This document shows, one piece after another, positions 19,506-26,693 of a stretch of 64,000 bases of DNA (the stretch's first letter is position 1; each line of letters opens with the position of its first letter). The DNA comes from Gordonia sediminis. Its GTDB lineage: Bacteria; Actinomycetota; Actinomycetes; Mycobacteriales; Mycobacteriaceae. Below the pieces are notes generated by a model. It had not been told where the DNA came from. It searched no databases and saw nothing but the letters and a program-made list of their open reading frames with translations. The stretch spans positions 62,001 to 126,000 of the forward strand of contig RZUM01000008.1 of assembly GCA_004193205.1 (NCBI GenBank), written 5' to 3'. The translations under genes were made by a program, and so were the position numbers.

Positions 19506-19910
19506 CTACTTGGCGGCCTCGTTGTTCTCGCGGGCCCGCGAGATTCCGGCCTTGACGAGAAGGAACGGCACGAACATCGTCGCGAGCGCGGTGACCAGCC
19601 AGACGATGACCGTGGCCGCGATCCAGGTCGCCACCCCGGTGATGTCGATCCCGTTGCTGACCAGGGTCGCCAGGAGCAGCGCCACGAAGGTCGACACCAG
19701 GCCGACGCCGCCGAGAAATGCCTCGGCGTTGTTCTTGACGACCTTCAGGATGAACGGTCCGAGGATCAACTGCGCCGCGGAGAACACCAGGACGGCGACG
19801 ATGAACCCGCCCCAATGGATGGCCAGATCGTTGAGGATCAGGTCGGCCACCAGGAGCCCGATCGCGGCGGAGATCAGGTAGATGAGCGTGCGGATCAGTA
19901 TGCGGATCAT
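19506..19910 (-). CDS. Holin-like four-helix membrane protein (phage holin superfamily IV type)
   Basis: 134 residues with four hydrophobic helices: about 5-24, 31-53, 68-88 and 98-121. It matches the small actinobacterial membrane proteins annotated as phage holin family protein. There are no phage genes nearby, so the name reflects fold only. ATG at 19910 (MIRILIRTLIY) is chosen; an upstream extension to 20009 would run through a tandem repeat and is unlikely to be translated. Function unknown. Confidence 0.7.
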   Translation of the reverse strand: MIRILIRTLIYLISAAIGLLVADLILNDLAIHWGGFIVAVLVFSAAQLILGPFILKVVKNNAEAFLGGVGLVSTFVALLLATLVSNGIDITGVATWIAATVIVWLVTALATMFVPFLLVKAGISRARENNEAAK

Positions 19911-19979
19911 GAACTCAATCCTAGGCTTGACGTGTCTGTTATCGCGTGATCCTGCGTCGGGACACGGCGATCGAGCCCC

Positions 19980-20021
19980 AGAAGGGTCGAGCACAGAAGG
20001 GTCGAGCACAGAAGGGTCGAG
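19980..20021. repeat. 15-bp tandem repeat, about 2.8 copies
   Basis: Unit AGAAGGGTCGAGCAC occurs at 19980-19994 and 19995-20009, and its first 12 bases at 20010-20021. It lies upstream of the holin-like gene on the minus strand. It is probably a slippage product, and its copy number may vary between strains. Confidence 0.85.
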
Positions 20022-20083
20022 TTTCAGACAGATCGGCCGCCGCGAGTCCGTGGACTACACGACGGCCGCCGGGATCGGGGGAG

Positions 20084-20281
20084 TCAGAGGATGTCGACCT
20101 TGGTGCCCACTGATAGGACGACCTCGTTGCGCTCCTCGGAGCTGTTCACGAGTGTGATGACGAGGTCACCGTCATCGTTGGGGAGTGCGGTCTTCACGAC
20201 GCCACGGTGGCCGTCGATGCTGATCCGGTCTCCGGGTGCGAGGTCTTCGACGAAACGGCGGGTGCGTACGGTGGTGGGCAT
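20084..20281 (-). CDS. Small conserved-looking protein, 65 residues
   Basis: Begins MPTTVRTRRFVEDLAPGDRI and ends VLSVGTKVDIL. The APGDRISIDGHRGVVKTA segment with alternating hydrophobic strands suggests a small beta-barrel (SH3- or KOW-like) fold. Codon use looks coding, with strong third-position GC. I do not recognise a named family. It stands alone between the holin-like gene and the terminator of glnA1. Its size and charge fit a nucleic-acid- or protein-binding accessory factor, but that is a guess. Confidence 0.55.
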   Translation of the reverse strand: MPTTVRTRRFVEDLAPGDRISIDGHRGVVKTALPNDDGDLVITLVNSSEERNEVVLSVGTKVDIL

Positions 20282-20407
20282 GGTCTCAACCTAAAGCCAA
20301 CACTGGTGAATCGGCAGGGTACAAAGGCCTTAACGTGACATGAATCACATGCGCATTTATCGAGGTGGCGTACGGTCTACGTGCATCCGAAGGGACCGTG
20401 ACACCCC

Positions 20408-20443
20408 AAGGGCGGCCCGGGAATGATCCCGGGCCGCCCTTTG
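20408..20443. terminator. GC-rich hairpin downstream of glnA1
   Basis: Arms AAGGGCGGCCCGGGA and TCCCGGGCCGCCCTTT around a tetraloop give about 15 base pairs. It lies 48 bases past the glnA1 stop. The U-rich side faces the plus strand, so it could also end a short plus-strand transcript starting near 20380. Confidence 0.75.
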
Positions 20444-20450
20444 CGTCTGT

Positions 20451-20501
20451 CGGTGCTCAGCAGTCTTCGGTGCTCAGCAGTCTTCGGTGCTCAGCAGTCG
20501 T
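20451..20501. repeat. 17-bp tandem repeat, three copies, spanning the glnA1 stop
   Basis: Unit CGGTGCTCAGCAGTCTT occurs at 20451-20467 and 20468-20484, and with one change at 20485-20501. The third copy contains the last codons and stop of glnA1, so on the minus strand the Asp-Cys-stop ending is repeated twice more downstream. Confidence 0.9.
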
Positions 20502-21924
20502 AGTAGAGCGAGAACTCGTAGGGGTGCGGACGGATCTGTACCGGCTCGATCTCGTTCTCGCGCTTGAGCGCGATCCAGGTCTCGATGAGGTCCTCGGTGA
20601 AAACGCCACCGGCGGTGAGGTATTCGTGATCCTCTTCGAGCTTGTCGATGACCGCAGACAGCGAGGTGGGCGCCTGCGGGATGCCCTTGGCCTCCTCCGG
20701 CGGGAGTTCGTAGAGGTCCTTGTCGACGGGCTCGTGCGGCTCGATCTTGTTCTTGATGCCGTCGAGGCCCGCCATCATCATCGCGGCGAACGCCAGGTAC
20801 GGGTTGCCCGAGCTGTCCGGGCAGCGGAACTCGAGGCGCTTGGCCTTCGGGTTGTTGCCCGTGATCGGGATACGCACGCAGGCCGACCGGTTGCGCTGGC
20901 TGTAGACCAGGTTGATCGGGGCCTCGTAGCCCGGAACGAGACGCTTGTAGGAGTTCACCGTCGGGTTGGTGAACGCCAGCAGCGACGGCGCGTGGTGCAG
21001 GATGCCGCCGATGTAGTAGCGCGCCAGATCCGACAGACCCGCGTAGCCGGCCTCGTCGTGGAACAGCGGCTTGCCGTCCTTCCACAGCGACTGGTGGGCG
21101 TGCATACCCGAGCCGTTGTCGCCGAAGAGCGGCTTCGGCATGAAGGTGACGGTCTTGCCGTTCTGGTAGGCGGTGTTCTTGATGATGTACTTGAATAGCA
21201 ACACATCGTCGGCCGCGTGCAGCAGGGTGTTGAACTTGTAGTTGATCTCGGCCTGGCCGCCGGTGCCGACCTCGTGGTGGCCGCGCTCGAGCTCGAACCC
21301 GGCGTTGATGAGGTTGGTCGACATCTCGTCGCGCAGGTCGACGTAGTGGTCATACGGTGCGACGGGGAAGTAGCCGCCCTTCGGCCGGACCTTGTAGCCG
21401 AGGTTCGGGCTGCCGTCGGGATCGGTCGGCGAACCGGTGTTCCACCAGCCCGACTCCGACTCGATCTCGTAGAAGGTGCCGTTCATCTGCGAGTCGAAGG
21501 AGACCGAGTCGAAGATGTAGAACTCGGCCTCGGCGCCGAAGAAGCAGGTGTCGGCGATGCCGGTGGAGGCCAGGTAGTCCTCGGCCTTGCGGGCGACGTT
21601 ACGCGGGTCGCGGCTGTAGGCCTCGCGCGTGAACGGGTCGTGGACGAAGAAGCTGATGTTCATCGTCTTCGCCTTGCGGAACGGGTCGATCCGCGCGGTC
21701 GCCGGGTCGGGCAGGAGCATCATGTCCGACTCGTCGATCGACTGGAAGCCGCGCACCGACGAGCCGTCGAACGCCAGACCTTCCTCGAACACGTCCTCGG
21801 TGAACGCCGAAGCCGGGATCGAGAAGTGCTGCATCACGCCGGGCAGGTCGCAGAAGCGGATGTCGACGTACTCGACACCCGACGACTTGATGCCCTCGAG
21901 AAGTTCTTCGTTGCTGCTGTACAC
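20491..21924 (-). CDS. glnA1: Type I-beta glutamine synthetase GlnA1
   Basis: 477 residues, the length of the regulated bacterial enzyme. Motifs: [10 protein letters not shown] (about 51-60), the metal site [12 protein letters not shown] (128-139), [54 protein letters not shown] and [15 protein letters not shown]. The adenylylation site [13 protein letters not shown] is present with Tyr405, the predicted GlnE target. GTG at 21924 has AAGGAG nine bases upstream. It is the main ammonium-assimilation enzyme. A GlnR-like box 125 bases upstream (22050-22065) predicts nitrogen control. Confidence 0.97.
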   Translation of the reverse strand: MYSSNEELLEGIKSSGVEYVDIRFCDLPGVMQHFSIPASAFTEDVFEEGLAFDGSSVRGFQSIDESDMMLLPDPATARIDPFRKAKTMNISFFVHDPFTREAYSRDPRNVARKAEDYLASTGIADTCFFGAEAEFYIFDSVSFDSQMNGTFYEIESESGWWNTGSPTDPDGSPNLGYKVRPKGGYFPVAPYDHYVDLRDEMSTNLINAGFELERGHHEVGTGGQAEINYKFNTLLHAADDVLLFKYIIKNTAYQNGKTVTFMPKPLFGDNGSGMHAHQSLWKDGKPLFHDEAGYAGLSDLARYYIGGILHHAPSLLAFTNPTVNSYKRLVPGYEAPINLVYSQRNRSACVRIPITGNNPKAKRLEFRCPDSSGNPYLAFAAMMMAGLDGIKNKIEPHEPVDKDLYELPPEEAKGIPQAPTSLSAVIDKLEEDHEYLTAGGVFTEDLIETWIALKRENEIEPVQIRPHPYEFSLYYDC

Positions 21925-22049
21925 CGTCCGGTGACTCCTTAACTTGTTCGGGTGGGCCAGTGACCTGGCGCGCCTCATCCGCCCCGCGAACGGCAGCGGA
22001 CCTCAGCCTGAACCGTATGGACGCGAGGTTGCCCGCACGTCAAGTCCGT

Positions 22050-22065
22050 GTTTCTCGTGTGTTAC
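22050..22065 (-). promoter_or_regulatory. GlnR box upstream of glnA1
   Basis: On the minus strand the sequence is GTAAC, ACACGA, GAAAC, a full match to the gTnAC-N6-GaAAC pattern. A TTGACG -35-like hexamer (22038-22043) follows immediately on the glnA1 side, with CATACG 18 bases beyond as possible -10. This arrangement fits activation by GlnR from just upstream of -35. Confidence 0.6.
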
Positions 22066-22215
22066 ACAGGCCCGATGAGTGGGTAACTCAACAACATCCC
22101 GGATCGAAACGATGCCATGTCCGCTCAACGCGCACAGCGGAACCCCCAGAGAAGTCGCCTGACGGCGCCGGAGCCGCAGGTGAGAACGGCTGCGCGCGCC
22201 GACTACGATGAGGAC

Positions 22216-22278
22216 ATGCGTCAACCCACATCGCCGTGCCAGCCCTCGTGTTCCGACATCGAGAAGCGGGGTCGGTGA
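22216..22278 (+). CDS. Putative leaderless 20-residue leader ORF before the RDD gene
   Basis: ATG at 22216 is six bases after a -10-like TACGAT (22204-22209), the same geometry as the leaderless genes here. The frame encodes MRQPTSPCQPSCSDIEKRGR and stops at 22276-22278, with TGATG joining it to the RDD start at 22278. It is out of frame with RDD, so it is not an extension. It has two cysteines and three prolines. It could be a regulatory leader peptide with termination-reinitiation; unproven. Confidence 0.4.
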   Translation: MRQPTSPCQPSCSDIEKRGR

Positions 22279-22781
22279 TGGGGCGCGCGACCGGTTCGTG
22301 GTTGTCGGGACCTCAGATCGGTCCGGGCGGTGGCGGTGACGTCGAGTACCGGGGCCAGGATCTCGGGTTGCCTGCCGACGGCCCCGGGTCGCTGGCCACG
22401 GGATGGCAGCGCACGGCGGGTCTGCTCGTCGACTGGTTGCTCGCCGGCGGTATCTCGCTGCTGTTCGTGCGCTTCGGATCGCCGAATCTGGGCACCGTCG
22501 TCCTCGGGGTGTGGTTCGTGATCGGTGTCGTGTCGGTGTCGCTGTTCGGGTTCACCCCCGGTCAGTTCGCGCTCGGTCTGCGGGTGGCGCGCGTCGACCA
22601 CGGCCCCGAGCGGGCCGAGGCGGAGGCCACCGGCACAGTGCCGTTCGCGGCGGTCGGTATCGTGCGTGCCCTCGCGCGCCAGGTGCTCATCGTGTTCCTG
22701 GTGCCGGCGCTGATCAACGACTACAACGGCCGTGCCCTGCACGATCGATCGACCGGGACGGCGATGGTGCGGACGCGCTGA
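22278..22781 (+). CDS. RDD-family membrane protein
   Basis: 167 residues. An N-terminal soluble stretch, GRATGSWLSGPQIGPGG, matches mycobacterial RDD proteins encoded next to glnA1 (Rv2219A). The RDD domain starts near residue 53 with GWQRTAGLLVDWLLAGG, where the conserved R and D of the family are visible. Hydrophobic helices follow near 55-72, 78-95 and 125-145, and the conserved FGFTPGQFALGLRV lies between the second and third. Transport or membrane stress roles are known for some relatives; this one is uncharacterised. ATG at 22278 is chosen by comparison; an in-frame upstream start at 22236 exists. Confidence 0.8.
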   Translation: MGRATGSWLSGPQIGPGGGGDVEYRGQDLGLPADGPGSLATGWQRTAGLLVDWLLAGGISLLFVRFGSPNLGTVVLGVWFVIGVVSVSLFGFTPGQFALGLRVARVDHGPERAEAEATGTVPFAAVGIVRALARQVLIVFLVPALINDYNGRALHDRSTGTAMVRTR

Positions 22782-22819
22782 GCGTCGGTCGCCCACGCCC
22801 CTGTTCGCCGCGCCGCTGT

Positions 22820-24361
22820 TCACTCCGTGTGACCCTTGAGGATCTCGTCCTCGATCGTGCCGCCGAGGCCTTCGGCCTCCGGGTCGAATCCGTGCAGGCC
22901 GCCGGTGACCGCATACTCCTCCTCCGGGGACAGCACCAGGCGATGCCGGCCGTAGAAGCCGAAGATCAACAGGCCGACGACATAGAAGACGACGATCGCG
23001 ATCACTGCCGACCGGTAGTCCGGGTTGATCAGCACGCCGACAAAGGTGATCGCGGCGACCACGAAGGCCACCCCCGCACCCCACACGCCGGTCGGACTCA
23101 CATACGGTCGTCGCGCGTTCGGGAACTTCTTGCGCAGGATGACGAACGAGACCATCTGCAGCATGTAGGCGAGTACCGCACCCCAGACCGCGATGTTCAG
23201 CACGATGGCGCCGGCTCCGGAGATCCAGTACTCGATGATGAGCAACGCGACGAATCCGACGACCGCGCCCGCGATGAGTGCGATGTAGGGTGTCTGCCGC
23301 GATCCGGTCAGCGACAGCACCTTCGGGTAATAGCCCGCGCGGCTCAGCGAATAGAGGTTGCGACCGTAGGCGAACATGATGCCCTGCAGACTCGCCAGCA
23401 GGCCGATCAGCGCGAAGGCCGACAGCACCGACGCCCACCCCGCCGGCAGGAAGGCACGGAACCCGTCGAGCAGCGGTTCGTCGGCACCTCCCAGCGCCGC
23501 AGACCCGGTCACGGCGGGATTGAGGACGAACACGACCGCAGCACAGCCCACCAGTGTGACCATGCCCCAGATCCCGGCCCGCGGAATGTCGCGGGTGGGT
23601 TCGTGGGCCTCCTCGGCGGCCAGTGGCAATTCCTCGATCCCGAGGAAGAACCACATCGCGAACGGCAGCGCGTACAGGATGCCCATCACGCCGAAGGGTA
23701 GGAAGTCGCTCGCGCCGGCCTTCGACGTGTCCGGATCGATGTCGAGCAACTTGCCGAAGTCGACGGCGCCGTTTGCGATCGCCAGGATCCCGAACAGCAC
23801 CAGGATGCCGATCGAGACCACGGCGACGACGATCGCGAACTTGAACGAGGCCTCCGCACCCCACGAGTTGAGCCCGATGAACACCGCGTAGAGGATCAGC
23901 CACCACACCCAGGCGGGCAGGCTGAGCCCGAACAGGTCGTCGGTGATCGCGTTGGCATACGACGCGGAGAAGTAGACGACCACGCCGGTGGTGAAGACGT
24001 ACTCGATCGTCTCCGCGAATCCGGTCACGAACCCGCCCCACGGGCCCATCGCCGCGCGGGCGAAGGAGTAGGCGCCGCCGGTGTGCGGCATGGCCGCCGA
24101 CATCTCGCCGATCGAGAAGAGCATGCCGAAGTACATGACGATGATGATCAGCGTGGCGATGCCCAGGCCGCCCCAGCCGGCCTGTCCGATGCCGAAATTC
24201 CAGCCCGAGAAGTCGCCGGAGATGACCGCGGCGATGCCGATTCCCCAGATGCCCCAAAACCCGGCGCTGCGTTTGAGTTGCCGCTTCTCGAAGTAGCCGT
24301 CCTCGGCGTGGGTGTAGGTGGCTCCGGACGATTTCATGGCCGGTTTCGCAGCGTCTGCCAT
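22820..24361 (-). CDS. APC-superfamily permease, ethanolamine permease type
   Basis: 513 residues with about twelve transmembrane helices. The N-terminal region FWGIWGIGIAAVISGDFSGWNFGIGQAGWGG closely resembles Eat/EutP-type ethanolamine permeases, as do GGAYSFARAAMGPWGGFVTGFAETIEYVFTT and the EELPLAAEEAHEPTRDIPRA loop. It probably imports ethanolamine by cation exchange or symport; related amino acids cannot be excluded. It is divergent from the glutamine-synthetase-like operon, sharing a 219-base region with a palindrome. That context supports an amine substrate to be gamma-glutamylated. The C-terminal tail is hydrophilic and acidic. Confidence 0.83.
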   Translation of the reverse strand: MADAAKPAMKSSGATYTHAEDGYFEKRQLKRSAGFWGIWGIGIAAVISGDFSGWNFGIGQAGWGGLGIATLIIIVMYFGMLFSIGEMSAAMPHTGGAYSFARAAMGPWGGFVTGFAETIEYVFTTGVVVYFSASYANAITDDLFGLSLPAWVWWLILYAVFIGLNSWGAEASFKFAIVVAVVSIGILVLFGILAIANGAVDFGKLLDIDPDTSKAGASDFLPFGVMGILYALPFAMWFFLGIEELPLAAEEAHEPTRDIPRAGIWGMVTLVGCAAVVFVLNPAVTGSAALGGADEPLLDGFRAFLPAGWASVLSAFALIGLLASLQGIMFAYGRNLYSLSRAGYYPKVLSLTGSRQTPYIALIAGAVVGFVALLIIEYWISGAGAIVLNIAVWGAVLAYMLQMVSFVILRKKFPNARRPYVSPTGVWGAGVAFVVAAITFVGVLINPDYRSAVIAIVVFYVVGLLIFGFYGRHRLVLSPEEEYAVTGGLHGFDPEAEGLGGTIEDEILKGHTE

Positions 24362-24450
24362 GGCGGTTCTCGCTCTCGGTGTGTGCCGACTGTGGCGTGG
24401 GCGTGATCGCTGGTGGCGACGGTGCCTCCAGGAACGCAGAATAGGACCTC

Positions 24451-24472
24451 AAAGGTCGGCATACCCACCTTT
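24451..24472. promoter_or_regulatory. 22-bp imperfect palindrome, candidate GntR operator
   Basis: Outer arms AAAGGT (24451-24456) and ACCTTT (24467-24472) are perfect, and 9 of 11 base pairs match across the whole site. It lies where the -35 of a permease promoter (minus-strand -10 TATTCT at 24438-24443) would fall. It is about 60 bases upstream of a plausible promoter for the opposite operon (TTGACT 24531-24536, 17 bases, ACGGAT). The FadR-type regulator at 28853 is the obvious candidate ligand. Confidence 0.5.
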
Positions 24473-24580
24473 AGACGAAAAATCTCGGTTAAATCGGGTG
24501 GTGAGGTGGAGTTGGGCGGTCGTCCAATGGTTGACTGGGCCTGTCCGGACCCGACGGATCCATTCACGACAGGAGCGCCG

Positions 24581-25942
24581 ATGACCGAGGGCATGCTCGA
24601 CATGACCGACCTGCGGGGGCTCGTCGCGGCGGGTGAGCTCGATACGGTGATCGTCGGGTTCGCCGACATGCAGGGCCGGCTGACGGGCAAGCGGGTGTCG
24701 GCGCGCCTGTTCCTCGACGACGTCGCCGCACACGGCGCGGAATGCTGCAACTATCTGCTGGCCGTCGACGTCGAGATGAACACGGTCTCGGGCTACGCGA
24801 TGTCGAGCTGGGACACCGGTTACGGCGACATGGTGATGACCCCGGACCTCTCGACGCTGCGGCGCATCCCGTGGCTGCCCGGGACCGCATTGGTGATCGC
24901 GGATCTCTCCGCCGTCGACGGCGCACCGGTGGCGCCCGCCCCGCGCAACATCCTGCGGCGACAGCTCGATCGACTCGCCGAGCGTGGGCTTGCGCCGTAC
25001 GTCGGGACCGAACTGGAGTTCATGGTCTTCGACGACACCTACCGCGACGCGTGGGCGCGGCGCTATCACGGCCTCACCCCGGCCACCGACTACAACGTCG
25101 ACTACGCGATGCTCGCCTCGACCCGGATGGAACCGCTGCTGCGCGACATCCGCCTGGGCATGACCGGCGCCGGGATGTACTGCGAGGGAGTCAAGGGCGA
25201 ATGCAATCTCGGGCAACAGGAGATCGCCTTCCGCTACGACCACGCGCTGGTCACCTGCGACAATCACACCATCTACCGCAACGGCGCCAAGGAGATCGCC
25301 GACCAGCACGGCAAGAGCCTGACTTTCATGGCGAAATACGATGAGGCCGAAGGTAACAGCTGCCACATCCACATCTCGCTGCGCGACGACGACGGACGTC
25401 CCGTCTTCGCCGACGACACGGCGCCGCACGGGATGTCTGAGCTGTTCGGGCATTTCATCGCAGGCGTGTTGGGATCGCTGCGTGAGCTGTCCCTGTGTTT
25501 CGCACCGAACATCAACTCCTACAAGCGATATGTCGACGGCAGTTTCGCGCCGACGGCGATCGCCTGGGGCATGGACAACCGGACCTGTGCGTTGCGGGTC
25601 GTCGGGCACGGCTTGGGGATGCGGGTGGAATGCCGTACCCCGGGCGGCGACGTCAACCAGTACCTCGCCGTCGCCGCGCTGATCGCCGGCGGCCTCGACG
25701 GGATCGATCGTGAGCTGCCGCTGCCGGAGATGGCCGTCGGCAACGCATATGCGGGGTCCGCGCAACGGTTGCCGACCTCGCTGGCCGAGGCGGCGGAGGT
25801 GTTCGCCGCATCGGACCTCGCGCGCTCGGCGTTCGGGACCGAGGTCGTCGACCACTATCTGAACAACGCCCGAGTGGAGTTGGCCGCGTACGGCGCAGCC
25901 GTGACCGATTGGGAGAGGGTGCGCGGCTTTGAACGACTCTGA
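24581..25942 (+). CDS. Glutamine synthetase-like gamma-glutamylamine synthetase (GlnA4/PuuA type)
   Basis: 453 residues of the glutamine-synthetase fold. Conserved parts are GFADMQGRLTGKRVS, GTELEFMVFDD, GVKGECNLGQQEIAFRY, GNSCHIHISL, NSYKRYVDGSFAPTAIAWGMDNRTCALRVVG and VECRTPGGDVNQYLA. There is no adenylylation tyrosine motif. The catalytic set is that of enzymes ligating glutamate to amines (PuuA for putrescine, GlnA3 for polyamines, GlnA4 for ethanolamine in Streptomyces). The neighbouring ethanolamine-type permease points to gamma-glutamylethanolamide. ATG at 24581 has AGGAG six bases upstream. It is first gene of a five-gene overlapping operon. Confidence 0.85.
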   Translation: MTEGMLDMTDLRGLVAAGELDTVIVGFADMQGRLTGKRVSARLFLDDVAAHGAECCNYLLAVDVEMNTVSGYAMSSWDTGYGDMVMTPDLSTLRRIPWLPGTALVIADLSAVDGAPVAPAPRNILRRQLDRLAERGLAPYVGTELEFMVFDDTYRDAWARRYHGLTPATDYNVDYAMLASTRMEPLLRDIRLGMTGAGMYCEGVKGECNLGQQEIAFRYDHALVTCDNHTIYRNGAKEIADQHGKSLTFMAKYDEAEGNSCHIHISLRDDDGRPVFADDTAPHGMSELFGHFIAGVLGSLRELSLCFAPNINSYKRYVDGSFAPTAIAWGMDNRTCALRVVGHGLGMRVECRTPGGDVNQYLAVAALIAGGLDGIDRELPLPEMAVGNAYAGSAQRLPTSLAEAAEVFAASDLARSAFGTEVVDHYLNNARVELAAYGAAVTDWERVRGFERL

Positions 25943-26693
25943 CCGCCAGGAGTGGGCACACCCCGTCGTCGGGATGACCACGTATCTTCAGCAGGCGCAG
26001 ACCGGGGTCTGGGACGTGCGCGCGAGCTACCTGCCGGAGGTCTACTTCGACGGGGTGGGCCGAGCCGGCGGCATCGCGGTGCTGCTGCCGCCGCAACCGG
26101 TGGACGATCGGGTCGCCGCGCACATCGTCGCCGGACTCGACGCCCTCGTGCTCACCGGCGGCAAGGACGTGGATCCCGCCGCCTACCGGCAGGATCGACA
26201 CCCGCAGACCGATGAGCCCGACGACGTCCGCGACGCCTGGGAGTTCGCTCTGCTGCGCGCCGCGCTCGATCGGCGGGTGCCCGTGCTGGGGATCTGCCGC
26301 GGCGCGCAGGTGCTCAACGTCGCGATGGGCGGCACGCTGCACCAGCACCTGCCCGACGTCGTCGGGCATTCCCGCCACCGCGCCGGGAACGCCGTGTTCA
26401 ACACCACCGAGATCGTGGTCACCCCGGCCACCCGCCTGGCCTCGCTGCTCGGCGACCACCTCACCGCCGAGTGCTATCACCACCAGGCGATCGACCGTCT
26501 CGGCGACGGTCTCGTGGTGAGCGGTCGCGACGCCGAGGGTTTGATCGAGGCGGTCGAGAAGCCGGGTGACGATTTCGTGCTCGCGGTGCAGTGGCATCCC
26601 GAGGAACGCCTCGACGACCTGCGGCTGTTCTCCGCCGTCGTGGATGCCGCGCGCATCCGTCGGGTCCACACTCAGCAGGAGGTGGAGGTGTGA
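25929..26693 (+). CDS. Gamma-glutamyl hydrolase of the PuuD class I glutamine amidotransferase family
   Basis: 254 residues. The nucleophile is Cys123 in LGICRGAQVLNVAMGG; His223 and Glu225 in VQWHPEE complete the triad. LTGGKDVDP and the HHQAID segment match the PuuD/YvdE (peptidase C26) family, which cleaves the gamma-glutamyl bond at the end of the Puu pathway. The predicted TTG start at 25929 lies inside the preceding gene (14-base overlap) after a GGGAGAGGG purine tract, consistent with coupling. In this operon it would free glutamate and the final oxidised amine product. Confidence 0.87.
   Translation: MNDSDRQEWAHPVVGMTTYLQQAQTGVWDVRASYLPEVYFDGVGRAGGIAVLLPPQPVDDRVAAHIVAGLDALVLTGGKDVDPAAYRQDRHPQTDEPDDVRDAWEFALLRAALDRRVPVLGICRGAQVLNVAMGGTLHQHLPDVVGHSRHRAGNAVFNTTEIVVTPATRLASLLGDHLTAECYHHQAIDRLGDGLVVSGRDAEGLIEAVEKPGDDFVLAVQWHPEERLDDLRLFSAVVDAARIRRVHTQQEVEV

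Noticed and set aside
19506-19910. Prophage remnant suggested by a holin-like protein
   Set aside because: No lysin, integrase, structural genes or attachment sites are nearby; the family is a common chromosomal membrane protein in Actinobacteria.
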